Notes: generated by a model from the letters alone, not told the origin. A stretch of DNA of 64,000 bases from Amycolatopsis taiwanensis DSM 45107 (GCF_000519205.1 NZ_JAFB01000040.1:21065-85064), one strand, 5' to 3'; positions 15,723 to 24,247 are shown, counted from the first letter of the stretch. Numbers and translations: made by a program.

Positions 15723-16037
15723 ATGGCGTGGCTTGTGCTTGTCCTGTCAGGTTTTTTCGAGACGGTGTGGGCTGCCGCGCTCAGCGCGTCGCGCGGGCTT
15801 TCACGGTTGGTGCCGAGTGTCGTGTTCGGCGTCGCTCTCGCGATCAGCATGGTGGGACTCGGCTTCGCGTTGCGGACTTTGCCGGTCGGTACCGCCTACG
15901 CGGTCTGGGTCGGCATCGGCGCCAGCTGCACGGCCGTGTACGGCATGGTGGCGATGGGCGAGCCCGCCTCCGCCGGCCGGATCACGTGCCTGGTGCTGAT
16001 CGTCGCCGGCGTCATCGGCCTAAAGCTGCTCCGCTAA
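15723..16037 (+). CDS. gdx: SMR-family guanidinium exporter (SugE/Gdx)
   Basis: 104 residues, four membrane helices, works as an antiparallel dimer exchanging guanidinium for protons. MAWLVLVLSGFFETVWAAAL carries the essential Glu13 and the GxxxETxWA motif that distinguishes Gdx/SugE from QacE/EmrE. Loop GTAYAVWVGIGASCTAVYGM and the end VAGVIGLKLLR are typical. ATG 15723 follows GGAGGG by 5 bases. A guanidine-III riboswitch directly upstream makes the guanidinium assignment firm. Confidence 0.93.
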   Translation: MAWLVLVLSGFFETVWAAALSASRGLSRLVPSVVFGVALAISMVGLGFALRTLPVGTAYAVWVGIGASCTAVYGMVAMGEPASAGRITCLVLIVAGVIGLKLLR

Positions 16038-16057
16038 CGCCTACCGCAGGCGCCTGT

Positions 16058-16175
16058 GTCCCCGCTCCAGGCAGCCGAGTTCCCGGTTCAGGCCGCCGAG
16101 TTCCCGCTCCAGGCGGGCGTGTCCCCAGTTCAGGCCGCTGAGTTCCCGGTTCAAGGCACTGAGTTCCCGGGTTCG
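16058..16175. repeat. 21-bp repeat array 1
   Basis: About six consecutive 21-bp units of the type GAGTTCCCGGTTCAGGCCGC, all in one orientation, begin 20 bases after the gdx stop. Some units carry GTGTCCCC in place of GAGTTCCC. The same unit occurs in arrays at 22673-22757, 37170-37865, 44887-45117 and 47717-47951. The 21-bp period keeps all reading frames open, so spurious Pro/Glu/Gly/Thr-rich ORFs appear across it. Confidence 0.9.
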
Positions 16176-16210
16176 CGCGGATTCGGAAGGTAGCCTTGAT
16201 CATCAGCTGA

Positions 16211-16478
16211 GTGCGGGGAGCCGGCCGGATCGGCACGCTGGTGGATCGCCGCGATCTCCGGGTCACGATGGTGGCGGTCGATCTGGTCCGTGCGGCGGTG
16301 ATCGCCGCGCGCGCGATCACGATGATCCTCGAGGCGGTAAGCCGAGGCAACCGGGGCGCTCGCGGGAGGCGGCCGGGCGGCGGCCGTCGGGGTACAGGCG
16401 CCGATCCTGGCCGGCGTGCTCCCGCTGATCGGCGCGGCATTGCTGGTCGCCCGGCCGGCCATCGCCCAACCCAGCTGA
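16211..16478 (+). pseudogene. Remnant of an MFS transporter gene
   Basis: The frame from 16211 encodes RIGTLVDRRDLRVTMVAVDL followed by VRAAVIAARA, which matches MFS motif A (GxLVDRxDRRxxMVxxDLxRA) between helices 2 and 3. A different frame further on encodes APILAGVLPLIGAALLVARP and AIAQPS with a TGA at 16476-16478, like a last MFS helix. The ~300 codons between are missing. The frame of the first part runs on into the downstream ABC ATPase gene only by chance. The assignment rests on short motifs. Confidence 0.4.
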
Positions 16479-16549
16479 CCGCTTGGGAGACCACGGCGAG
16501 AAACCGTCGTGAAACCGCCGTGATCCCGGCTCCCGGCACGCTGGCGGCC

Positions 16550-17509
16550 ATGTCAACCAACTCGACCACGCCGGCGATCGCGGCGGCCGGACTGCGCAAG
16601 TCGTTCGGCGACCACGTCGTGCTCGCCGGCGTCGATCTCCACGTTCCGGCGGGAACGATCTTCTCGTTGCTCGGCCCGAACGGCGCCGGGAAGACCACAA
16701 TGGTCCAGATACTGTCCACATTGCTCAGTCCCGACGCCGGTCAGGTGCACGTCGCCGGGCACGACCTGGTCCGCAGCCCCGATTCGGTTCGCGCCGCGAT
16801 CGGGGTGACGGGCCAGTTCTCGGCGGTGGACAACCTGCTCACCGGTGAGGAAAACCTGCTCCTGATGGCGGATCTGCACCACCTGGGCCGCCAGAACCGC
16901 CGCCGTCGCGCGACGGAACTGCTCGAACGGTTCGATCTCACCGACGCGGCAAGGAAACCGGCGGTCACCTACTCCGGCGGCATGCGGCGCCGGCTGGACC
17001 TCGCGATGAGCCTGGTCGGAACGCCGCGCGTGATCTTTCTCGACGAGCCGACCACCGGGCTCGACCCGCGCAGCCGCCGCGCCATGTGGCAGATGATCCG
17101 CGAACTGGTCGCGGGCGGCGTCACGGTCTTCCTCACCACGCAGTACCTGGACGAAGCCGACCAGCTCGCGGACCGGATCGCGGTACTCGACCACGGAAAC
17201 CTGGTCGCCGAGGGCAGCCCGGCCGAACTCAAGCGCCTGGTGCCCGGCGGGCACATCCGTCTGCGGTTCGAAGAACTGCGCAGTCTCCACGCAGCGGCCG
17301 GCGTGCTGGGTGAAGTCTCCGTCGACGAGGACACGCTGACTCTGCAAGTTCCCGGCGACGGCGGCGTCCGGTCGTTGCGGGCACTGCTCGACCGGCTCGA
17401 AGACGCCTCGGTCGAGGTCGGCGAACTGTCCGTGCACACCCCCGATCTCGACGACGTGTTCCTCGCCCTCACCGGCCACACCGACGACGCGAAAGTGACC
17501 ACACGATGA
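16550..17509 (+). CDS. DrrA-type ABC exporter ATPase
   Basis: 319 residues. Walker A GPNGAGKT (42-49), signature YSGGMRRRLDLAMSL (from about 141), Walker B VIFLDEPTTGLDPRS (from about 162) and LTTQYLDEADQLADRI, where Gln replaces the usual switch His, as in daunorubicin-resistance DrrA proteins. A C-terminal ~90-residue extension is typical of the DrrA family. ATG 16550 is where homology starts; the frame is open far upstream but there codes only the MFS remnant. The stop overlaps the permease start (ATGA). The pair likely exports a lipid or hydrophobic antibiotic; the substrate is unknown. A good ribosome-binding site is not obvious. Confidence 0.9.
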   Translation: MSTNSTTPAIAAAGLRKSFGDHVVLAGVDLHVPAGTIFSLLGPNGAGKTTMVQILSTLLSPDAGQVHVAGHDLVRSPDSVRAAIGVTGQFSAVDNLLTGEENLLLMADLHHLGRQNRRRRATELLERFDLTDAARKPAVTYSGGMRRRLDLAMSLVGTPRVIFLDEPTTGLDPRSRRAMWQMIRELVAGGVTVFLTTQYLDEADQLADRIAVLDHGNLVAEGSPAELKRLVPGGHIRLRFEELRSLHAAAGVLGEVSVDEDTLTLQVPGDGGVRSLRALLDRLEDASVEVGELSVHTPDLDDVFLALTGHTDDAKVTTR

Positions 17510-18315
17510 CCACCCTTTCCCATGCACTGAGCGACTCCGCCACGATGTTGCGGCGCAACCTCAAGCGCATGCTGCGCTACCCGGCCATGACTTTCGTGCT
17601 CATCGGCATGCCGGTCATCTTCCTGCTGCTGTTCGTGTACGTCTTCGGCGGCACGCTCGGCAATGGTCTCGGCGGGTCCGGTGGTCTCGGCGGGTCCGGC
17701 GGCAGGTCCGCATACGTCAACTACCTCGCCCCCGGGATCATCCTGATGACGGTGTCGGCCGCCGTCCAAGGCACCGCGGTATCGGTCGCGATGGACATGA
17801 CCGAAGGCATTGTGGCCCGGTTCCGCACCATGGCGATCGCCCGCGTCTCCGTGCTCACCGGCCACGTCGTCGGCAGTCTGATCCAGGCCATGCTCGGCAT
17901 GGCCGTGGTGACCGCGGTCGCGGTGGCCATCGGTTTCCGGCCCACCGCCGGGGTTCTCGAATGGCTCGCGGTCGTCGGCATCCTGGCGATGATCGCCTTC
18001 GCGCTCATCTGGCTGTCCGTCGCACTCGGCCTGGTGAGCAAGACCGTGGAGGGGGCGAGCAACACGCCCATGCCCCTGATCCTCCTGCCGTTTCTGGGCA
18101 GCGGGTTCGTCCCCACCGACTCGATGCCGGCCGGTTTACGCGTCTTCGCCGACTACCAGCCGTTCACCCCGTTCATCGAGACCGTGCGGGGTCTGTTGAT
18201 GGGCACTCCCATCGGCAACAGCGCGATCCTCGCGATCGGCTGGTGCGTCCTCATCGCGCTGGGAAGTTACCTGTGGGCAAGGCAACTGTTCAACCGTGAC
18301 CCGTCGCCGCGTTAA
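17506..18315 (+). CDS. DrrB-type ABC-2 exporter permease
   Basis: 269 residues with about six membrane helices and the ABC-2 pattern (RNLKRMLRYPAMTFVLIGMP near the start, YLAPGIILMTVSAAVQG, and the LPFLGSGFVPTDSMPAGLRV motif before the last helices). A Gly/Ser-rich loop (GGSGGLGGSGG) follows helix 1. ATG 17506 overlaps the DrrA stop by 4 bases, giving translational coupling. Its 3' end overlaps the convergent AfsR-like gene by 26 bases. Confidence 0.9.
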   Translation: MTTLSHALSDSATMLRRNLKRMLRYPAMTFVLIGMPVIFLLLFVYVFGGTLGNGLGGSGGLGGSGGRSAYVNYLAPGIILMTVSAAVQGTAVSVAMDMTEGIVARFRTMAIARVSVLTGHVVGSLIQAMLGMAVVTAVAVAIGFRPTAGVLEWLAVVGILAMIAFALIWLSVALGLVSKTVEGASNTPMPLILLPFLGSGFVPTDSMPAGLRVFADYQPFTPFIETVRGLLMGTPIGNSAILAIGWCVLIALGSYLWARQLFNRDPSPR

Positions 18316-21300
18316 GCGCGGCCAGCGCGGCTTCACACAGTTCGTCCCGACTCAGGCCGGCATACGTCGCGATCGCCTTGGCGTATGCCGCCTGGTCGCC
18401 GCGCTCGGCGGCCTGCCGGGCGAGGGCGACGGACATCGTCGGGAACTGCGCGAGGTAGGCGAACCGCTCGGCTAGGGCGACCAGACGCGCCCCCGACCGG
18501 GCGGCACCACGGTCGAAATCCACCATGGCCAGCGCCAGCAACAGTGCACCGCAAAGCGGAAAACCCGTGAGGTTGGACGGTGAATACCGGCCGGTGTCGG
18601 TGAGCAACACCCGCAGCGCATCCGCGAGTTCGCCGGGAGTTTCCTCGACCAGGTCGAGGAAACCGTGCCGCGCGTGCGCCACCACGGCGACCGCCTTGAT
18701 CTCCAGCGTCCACGGCTCCAGCCCCGGCTCGACCGGCCGGCCGAGGACCTCGCCGTCCGACGCGCTGTCCATGGCCCGCCGCCACGACGTGAGACCGTCG
18801 TCGATCTCGCCCCGGGCAAGCAGGCACTCGCCGCGCACCGCGAGACCGAACGAGTGGTAGGTCAACCGCGCGTCGGGCGAGCCCGCCCCCACCTTCCGGA
18901 ACCACCGCTCGGCTTCGTCGACCTCGCCGACCTGGAGACAGGCGAGCGCGATCCCCCAGCCCGTCCCGATCTCGTCCACCCAGACGTCGAGTTCCTCCTG
19001 CATCGACCACAGGAGCCGCAGGTGGCGCAGCGCCTCGTGGCCCTGATCATGGTGCATGTGCAACTCGGCGAGTCGTGCCCGGATAATGCCCCACAGCCAC
19101 GGAAACTCCGAACGGTCGAGCCCGTCCAGCATCCGGCCCGCGGCCCGCAACGCGGCGTCGACATCGCCCGCGGCCTCCCAGAAATAGCTGGTGATCACGC
19201 CGGCGATCCCGGCCAGCAGCGGCTTCTCACTGTCGCACAAGCCGATCAGTGCCTCGGGATCCAGCTCCGGCAGGGCACACAGGATGGCCGCGATGGCCCG
19301 GACGGGAGTGTCCGGCGGGGCCGGTGGCAGCCGGCGCAGGATGACCAGTGAGCGCGTCGCATAGACACCTTTGACGGTGAAGGTGTACGCGGCCGACAGG
19401 GCCGCGGCCGTGCGCGTGACCTCGACGAATTCCGGCTCCGGCCGGTAATGCGACAGGAACCGGTCGGTTTCCTCGCGCCCGGAACTGCGCGCACGATTTG
19501 GCTCGAACGTCCACAGTGCACTCAGCACGGCGGCGGTGGCCGCGACGGTAGCGCCGTCCTCGATGGCGAGCGCATATCGGAGCGCCTGCATGAGGTTGTC
19601 CTGCTCGGTGCGGATCAGCTCGGTGGCCGGGGCGAGGTCGGGGCCGAACGGCGAATCGTGATGCGACAACCCGAAATTCCGGGCCCAGGAAAGGAAAGCA
19701 CGCCACACTCCGTCCGTCTCGCCGGCTTCTTCCCGCTTCAGCGTGCTGAACTCGCGGACGGTCTCCAGCATCCGGAACCGGGCCCCGGCCCGGGTGTCGG
19801 CCACCTTGAGCAACGACTGGTCGACCAGATCCTCCAGGACATCGTCCGCTCCCCCGAGCAGTTGCCGTGCGGCGTCCGCGGAGAATCCACCGGGGAACAC
19901 CGACAGCGCGCGCATCGCCGCCTGTCCCGCGGGTTCGAGCAGGTTCCAGCTCCACTCGACGACCGTCCACAAGGCACGGTGACGGGCTGGCGCGCCCCGA
20001 TTTCCCCCGCGCAGCAAGGAAAACCGATCGTCCAGCCGCCGCGCGACCTCGGCGACCGACATCACCCGTACGCGCGCCGCCGCGAGTTCCACCGCGAGCG
20101 GCAGCCCGTCGAGATGGCGGCACAGTTCCGTCACGACATCCGGTGGCAACTCGGCACCGGGACGGGCCGCCCGCGCCCGCTGCGTGAACAGCTCGACGGA
20201 GGTGGACAGGTCGAGTTCCGGCAGCAGGTACACCGATTCCGACGACAGGCCGAGCGGCGCCCGACTGGTGGTCAGGACCCGCAGATCGCGCGTCAGCGAC
20301 ACCAGGGCGCGCACCAACTCCGCGACGCCGCCGATGACATGCTCGCAGTTGTCCAATACCAGAAGGGCCGGAGCCGGGCTGAGCACGGCCGCGATGCTCG
20401 TGACCACGTCAGTCGCGATGGATCGCAAACCACGAAGGGACTCCCCGCCGCCGAGCGCCGACGCGACCTCCACGGCGACATCGTCGTCGGTGGTGACCCC
20501 GGCGAGCGCGACGAAGTACACCGTGCGTTCGGTGGCCTGGCGGCTAACGCCGTGCGCGAGCCGGGTCTTGCCCAGCCCGCCCGGCCCCACGATCGAGGTG
20601 ACCCGCGAACTGCGCAGCAGGTTGGCGACCGCGGTCAGGTCGTCGTCGCGACCGAGCAACGGGTTGGGCTCGTGCTCGACGCCGTGCCGGACGGCCGGCG
20701 TCGTTTCCTGCAGCAACTCCCGGTGTGCGGCTTGCAGCGCCGCACCCGGATCGCTGCCCAGCTCGTCTCGCAGCGACCGCCGGTACTCCTCGTACCTGGC
20801 CAGTGCCGCCGAGGGACCCGTCGTGGCCGCTTCACAACGCAGCAGTTCCAGGAGCACCTCCTCGTCCCGCGGGTGCTCCCGGAACAGCGCGGTCAGCGCA
20901 TCGACCGCCTCCGCATGGCGGCCCAGCCGCGAAAACGCCAACGCGCGGGCACGCACCAGCGCCCGGTAGACCGGAACACGCTCGGCCCGCAGCCTGGACA
21001 ACGGGTCTTCGGCCGCCGTGTCGGCCTGCGCGGCCCCGTCCCAAGGGGGTCTGGGGGCTTGCCCCCAGGCGGGGTCCGGAGGTTGCACCCCTGGAAGACA
21101 CAGCGGTCCGGGGGCCTGCCCCCAGGCCGGGTCTGTGGGTTGCACCTCCAGAGAACACAACTTGAGCCCTGCTTCGGCCGCCGCCAGCGCCGCCGCGTGG
21201 TCGCCCGCACGGGCTTGCTTCGCGCTCGCCGCCGCACTGAGCAGCACAGCGGAGGAGTCAACCTGCTCCTCGCTGAGGGTGAGGCGGTAGCCGGTGGCCG

Positions 21301-21535
21301 TCCGCGTGATCAGGTCGGGGCCCAGTTGCGCACGAGCGCGGGAAACGAGGATCTGCAACGCCTTCGTCGGGTTTTCAGGCCGCTCGTCCGGCCACAATCC
21401 CTCCACGAGCCGCCCGGTGCCGCAGCCCGAGCGCAGGTCACCGGCGAGGAGCGCGAGCAGGCCACGCAACCGGGGACCGCTGATCTCCCGGTCGCGGTAG
21501 GCAACCCGCGAAAGCAGGATCAACTCGGTGGTCAC
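18290..21535 (-). CDS. AfsR/SARP-like regulator with BTAD, NB-ARC ATPase and helical C-terminal domains
   Basis: 1081 residues. Residues 1-95 are an OmpR-type DNA-binding domain (LRSGCGTGRLVEGLWPDE, then PTKALQILVSRARAQLG). Residues ~96-290 are a bacterial transcriptional activation domain with DELGSDPGAALQAAHRELL. The NB-ARC/STAND part has Walker A GPGGLGKT (about 317) and Walker B ALLVLDNCEH (about 391). The remaining ~500 residues are TPR-like helices. GTG 21535 starts the DNA-binding homology; the open frame continues upstream over thioredoxin but is meaningless there. The activation domain carries an in-frame 57-bp tandem repeat insertion (see 21048-21161). It is convergent with drrB; control of drrAB is possible but not shown. 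Confidence 0.85.
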   Translation of the reverse strand: MTTELILLSRVAYRDREISGPRLRGLLALLAGDLRSGCGTGRLVEGLWPDERPENPTKALQILVSRARAQLGPDLITRTATGYRLTLSEEQVDSSAVLLSAAASAKQARAGDHAAALAAAEAGLKLCSLEVQPTDPAWGQAPGPLCLPGVQPPDPAWGQAPRPPWDGAAQADTAAEDPLSRLRAERVPVYRALVRARALAFSRLGRHAEAVDALTALFREHPRDEEVLLELLRCEAATTGPSAALARYEEYRRSLRDELGSDPGAALQAAHRELLQETTPAVRHGVEHEPNPLLGRDDDLTAVANLLRSSRVTSIVGPGGLGKTRLAHGVSRQATERTVYFVALAGVTTDDDVAVEVASALGGGESLRGLRSIATDVVTSIAAVLSPAPALLVLDNCEHVIGGVAELVRALVSLTRDLRVLTTSRAPLGLSSESVYLLPELDLSTSVELFTQRARAARPGAELPPDVVTELCRHLDGLPLAVELAAARVRVMSVAEVARRLDDRFSLLRGGNRGAPARHRALWTVVEWSWNLLEPAGQAAMRALSVFPGGFSADAARQLLGGADDVLEDLVDQSLLKVADTRAGARFRMLETVREFSTLKREEAGETDGVWRAFLSWARNFGLSHHDSPFGPDLAPATELIRTEQDNLMQALRYALAIEDGATVAATAAVLSALWTFEPNRARSSGREETDRFLSHYRPEPEFVEVTRTAAALSAAYTFTVKGVYATRSLVILRRLPPAPPDTPVRAIAAILCALPELDPEALIGLCDSEKPLLAGIAGVITSYFWEAAGDVDAALRAAGRMLDGLDRSEFPWLWGIIRARLAELHMHHDQGHEALRHLRLLWSMQEELDVWVDEIGTGWGIALACLQVGEVDEAERWFRKVGAGSPDARLTYHSFGLAVRGECLLARGEIDDGLTSWRRAMDSASDGEVLGRPVEPGLEPWTLEIKAVAVVAHARHGFLDLVEETPGELADALRVLLTDTGRYSPSNLTGFPLCGALLLALAMVDFDRGAARSGARLVALAERFAYLAQFPTMSVALARQAAERGDQAAYAKAIATYAGLSRDELCEAALAALNAATGHG
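21048..21161. repeat. 57-bp tandem repeat inside the AfsR-like gene
   Basis: Two 57-bp units (start 21048 and 21105) encode two 19-residue copies beginning VQPTDPAWGQAP and VQPPDPAWGQAP. Each holds a GGGGGCTTGCCCCC-type hairpin. Similar GGGGGTCxxGGGGGC elements occur between genes at 25836-25890 and 32984-33022, so this looks like a REP-like element inserted in frame into a linker. Confidence 0.7.
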
Positions 21536-21564
21536 GTCAAGCAGGTTAACGAGCCACCGGGAAG

Positions 21565-21909
21565 CTACCGGCCCAGTGCTTCGTCCAACTCCGCCAGCAA
21601 CCGGGCCTTCGGCCGCGCGCCGACGAGGGTCCATACCGGCTGGCCGTCGCGGAAGAGGATGAGCGTCGGCAGCGACATCACCTGATAATCGCGCGGGGTG
21701 AGCGCGTTCTCGTCCGTGTTGAGCTTCCGGATCGTGAGCGAACCAGCCCGCTCGCGCGCGATCTCGTCCAGGATCGGGGCGATCCGGTGGCAGGGCGGGC
21801 ACCACTGCGCCCAGAAATCGACCAGGACGGGCAGGTCACCGGCAAGGACTTCCCGCTCGAAGGTCGCGTCCGTGACGGCGAGCACCTCGCCGGAGTGGGT
21901 GGTGGGCAT
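21565..21909 (-). CDS. trxA: Thioredoxin
   Basis: 114 residues with a thioredoxin fold: LPVLVDFWAQWCPPCHRIAP, with active site WCPPC in place of the usual WCGPC, and the cis-Pro segment YQVMSLPTLILF. The CPPC site is seen in thioredoxins adapted to other redox potentials, so a specialised reductant role is possible. ATG 21909 is preceded by GAGGAG. Its start would overlap (TGATG) the original stop of the upstream merR gene, but a premature stop in a repeat tract now ends MerR 54 bases earlier, so coupling has been lost or weakened. Confidence 0.9.
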   Translation of the reverse strand: MPTTHSGEVLAVTDATFEREVLAGDLPVLVDFWAQWCPPCHRIAPILDEIARERAGSLTIRKLNTDENALTPRDYQVMSLPTLILFRDGQPVWTLVGARPKARLLAELDEALGR

Positions 21910-21924
21910 CAAGACTCCTCGATG

Positions 21925-22035
21925 TCGTTGGCTTCGGCTTCGGCTTCGGCCTTGGCTTTGGCTTAGGCTTCGGCTTTGACTTTGACTTTGACTTTGACTT
22001 TGGCTTTGGCTTCGGCTTCGGCTTCGGCTTCGGCA
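21925..22035. repeat. Hexanucleotide repeat tract at the 3' end of merR
   Basis: About 18 tandem hexamers of GGCTTY/GACTTY type (plus strand) cover 111 bases. On the minus strand they encode an Ala-Glu/Ala-Lys/Val-Lys tail. A TTA within one unit (21963-21965) creates the present MerR stop; beyond it the frame reads AKAKAEAEAEANDIEES and a TGA that overlaps the thioredoxin ATG. The word GCCAACGACATC occurs on both sides of the tract, as expected if it grew by duplication from an ancestral ANDIEES end. Confidence 0.85.
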
Positions 22036-22460
22036 ATAGCGGGATCGGTCACGACGATGTCGTTGGCTTCGGTGATATCCGGGTCGGTCACGACGCAGGG
22101 GCCGGGCTGCGGGGCCAGTGCGCGGGCCAGCTTGGCGACGAGGCTCGCTCGCACCGCGTTGAGCTGGTCGAGGCAGGCATCGACCTCGTCGAGCTTGCGC
22201 TGGTAGACCTCGATGGAATCGGCGCAGGAGTCGCCGGTCTCGTGACCGGACCGCAGGCAGTCGACGAACGGCCGGGTGTCCTCCAGGCTGAACCCCACCG
22301 CCTGCAGCGTCTGGATCTCGTTGACCAGCCGGAAATCCTCCTCGCCGTACTCCCGGTACCCGTTCGCCGAGCGCCGCGCTTCGAGCAGCCCTTGTGACTC
22401 GTAGAACCGCAACGCCCGGGTCGTGGTACCGGCACGCCGGGCGAGTTCACCGATCCGCAT
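21963..22460 (-). CDS. MerR family regulator with repeat-expanded C-terminus
   Basis: 165 residues. The N-terminal winged helix is typical: MRIGELARRAGTTTRALRFY, then YESQGLLEARRSANGYREYG. A dimerisation helix follows (YQRKLDEVDACLDQLNAVRA). Cys residues occur only as a single pair region (CLRSGHETGDSC), so it is not clearly SoxR- or metal-type; MerR regulators with CxxxHxxxxxxC spacing respond to varied ligands. ATG 22460 begins the family homology. The last ~20 residues (AEAEAEAKAKVKVKVKVK) come from a hexanucleotide expansion and are unlike any MerR tail. Upstream of thioredoxin and formerly coupled to it, it probably regulates it. Confidence 0.85.
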   Translation of the reverse strand: MRIGELARRAGTTTRALRFYESQGLLEARRSANGYREYGEEDFRLVNEIQTLQAVGFSLEDTRPFVDCLRSGHETGDSCADSIEVYQRKLDEVDACLDQLNAVRASLVAKLARALAPQPGPCVVTDPDITEANDIVVTDPAIAEAEAEAEAKAKVKVKVKVKAEA

Positions 22461-22517
22461 GACGTCGACGGTAAACCTTGACCCGAACGTCAAGGCAACG
22501 CTCGCCGCTCCCCCCGC

Positions 22518-22757
22518 GAGTCCCCCACTCCCGACACGCGAGTCCCCCACTCACGACCCGCGAGTCCCACATTCGCGACCCGCGAGTCCCACGTTCACGG
22601 CGTGCCAGTCGAACGTTCGCCGCGCGCGAGCGGAACCTTCGTGGTGGCCGAGTTCACTCGCGTGCCGAGCCGCGCACACAAGGGCCTGAAACGGGGACAC
22701 GGGGCCCTGAACCGAGAACACAAGGGCCTGAAGCGGGGACACGGCGCACAATGGGCG
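22518..22757. repeat. Mixed repeat array 2 (22-bp units, then inverted 21-bp units)
   Basis: The left part has four clean 22-bp units (CGCGAGTCCCCCACTCCCGA type, starting 22516, 22538, 22560 and 22582) followed by decayed ones. The right part (22673-22757) has about four 21-bp units such as CACAAGGGCCTGAAGCGGGG, the reverse complement of the array-1 family. It fills the whole gap between the divergent merR and araC genes, so both promoters must lie within or beside it. Confidence 0.85.
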
Positions 22758-22758
22758 C

Positions 22759-23625
22759 GTGGAGCAGTTGGTGGAGTCGGTGTCATGGCGCCCCGCGCCG
22801 CCGCTGCGCGCCATGGTCGCGTACTACCACGGCTACCGTCAGGCCGGGTATCCGCCGGCGAAGCACCGCGGCCTGCCCTCGCCGTACCTGACGCTGATCA
22901 TCACCTTCGACGACCCGCTGCTGGTCACCGCGCATCCGGACCCGCGCCAGCACGGCGGCCACTACCGCACGCTGATCGGCGGCCTGCACACCCGGCCCGC
23001 GCTGATCACACGCACGGAACGCGAGGCCGGCATCCAACTCGCGCTCAATCCGCTGGGCGTGCCCGCGTTGCTCGGGCTGCCCGCGGGCGAGCTGGCCGGG
23101 ATCGACCTCGACGCGGCCGAGGTGTTCGGCCCCACAGCGGAGGAGATCCGCGAACGGGTCAGCGCCGCCACGACCTGGCCCCAGCGGTTCGCGGTGCTCG
23201 ACGAGGTGCTCCTGCGCCTCACCGACCAGGACGGCCTTCCGGACCCGGCGCCGGAGGTCTACCAGGCATGGCGGCGGTTGATCACCACGGCCGGTACGGC
23301 CCGGGTGGGCCGGATCGCGCAGGAGGTCGGCTGGAGCGACCGGCACCTGGCCAACCGGTTTCGCAGCGCGGTCGGGCTTTCACCCAAGGAGACAGCCCGC
23401 GTGATGCGGTTCGACCGGGCACGCCGCCGCTTGCAGCGGCAGGCCGTCGAGGGCCACGTGGCGCCGCTGGCCGAACTGGCCGCCGCCACCGGCTACTACG
23501 ACCAGGCCCACCTCGCCCGCGAGTTCCGGGAACTGGCCGGGTGCTCGCCGAGCCGCTGGCTCGCCGAGGAGTTCGGAAAAGTCCAAGCCGGCGCGCCGGC
23601 CGAGCCGGAACCATGGCCGGCATGA
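22759..23625 (+). CDS. AraC family transcriptional regulator
   Basis: 288 residues. The N-terminal part (PAPPLRAMVAYYHGYRQAGY, then LPSPYLTLIITFDDP) is the DUF6597/AraC effector domain common in actinobacteria. The C-terminal DNA-binding domain has VGRIAQEVGWSDRHLANRFR and PLAELAAATGYYDQAHLARE, followed by AGCSPSRWL. GTG 22759 is the only start near the homology boundary; the region before it is repeat array 2. It overlaps the VOC gene by an ATGA, so the two form an operon in which the regulator and a small VOC protein are paired, a common arrangement. Confidence 0.85.
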   Translation: MEQLVESVSWRPAPPLRAMVAYYHGYRQAGYPPAKHRGLPSPYLTLIITFDDPLLVTAHPDPRQHGGHYRTLIGGLHTRPALITRTEREAGIQLALNPLGVPALLGLPAGELAGIDLDAAEVFGPTAEEIRERVSAATTWPQRFAVLDEVLLRLTDQDGLPDPAPEVYQAWRRLITTAGTARVGRIAQEVGWSDRHLANRFRSAVGLSPKETARVMRFDRARRRLQRQAVEGHVAPLAELAAATGYYDQAHLAREFRELAGCSPSRWLAEEFGKVQAGAPAEPEPWPA

Positions 23626-24035
23626 CACAGACGACTCCGGCCCCACAGGTTTGGCCGACCCTGCGCGCCCGGGACGCCCGGGCGCTGATCCGCTTCCTCG
23701 TCGACGCGTTCGGTTTCGAGGAAACCGCCGTTTTCGCCGATGGTGACGTCGTTCACCACGCTCAACTGTCCTGGCCGCTGGGCGGCGGGATCATGCTCGG
23801 TTCGGTTCGCGAAACCGCCGAGGACCTCTGGCCGGTGCAACCGGGCTCCTTCGGGGCATACGTGGTGGCCGACGACGTCGACGCGTTGTTCGCCCGAGCC
23901 AAGGCCGCAGGTGCCGAGGTGGTCAAGGAGCCCTACGACACCGACCACGGGTCGCACGACTTCATCGTGCGTGACCCGGAGGGCAACCGCTGGAGCTTCG
24001 GTACCTACCGCGGCGAACCGCGCAAAGGCGCGTAA
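23622..24035 (+). CDS. VOC/glyoxalase-fold protein
   Basis: 137 residues with paired beta-alpha-beta-beta-beta modules: PTLRARDARALIRFLVDAFG at the start and HDFIVRDPEGNRWSFGTYRG at the end, the usual DPEGN turn of the family. The strongest metal-ligand pattern of true glyoxalase I is not complete. Relatives include bleomycin-binding and dioxygenase-like proteins. ATG 23622 overlaps the AraC stop (ATGA); ATG 23613 is possible. A role under the control of the coupled AraC regulator is likely, substrate unknown. Confidence 0.85.
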   Translation: MTQTTPAPQVWPTLRARDARALIRFLVDAFGFEETAVFADGDVVHHAQLSWPLGGGIMLGSVRETAEDLWPVQPGSFGAYVVADDVDALFARAKAAGAEVVKEPYDTDHGSHDFIVRDPEGNRWSFGTYRGEPRKGA

Positions 24036-24197
24036 TTCGGTCGCCGAAAAACGTTATTGGCAAGGCGCTAATTGACAGCCGATGACCGGATTCACCCAGA
24101 AGGGTTGTCAAAGATTCAAGTTCCGCGGTAAAGCTTGCCGAAAGGCCGCGAAAGTTGGAATAGTGCGGCGCGCGGATTCCTCCTTTCGCACAGGGGA

Positions 24198-24236
24198 CCC
24201 CTCCGGCCCCGGGTCAGAAGCCACCGGGCCGGAGGG
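24198..24236. terminator. Bidirectional terminator hairpin
   Basis: CCCTCCGGCCCC (24199-24210) pairs with CCGGGCCGGAGGG (24224-24236) with a small bulge. It lies between the convergent VOC and HNH-nuclease genes, close to the nuclease stop. Confidence 0.55.
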
Positions 24237-24247
24237 CATCCGCGAGA

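Noticed and set aside
21836..22036. Lys-Pro repeat protein on the minus strand over the hexanucleotide tract
   Set aside because: Another frame of the microsatellite; the MerR frame and the thioredoxin start explain the region.
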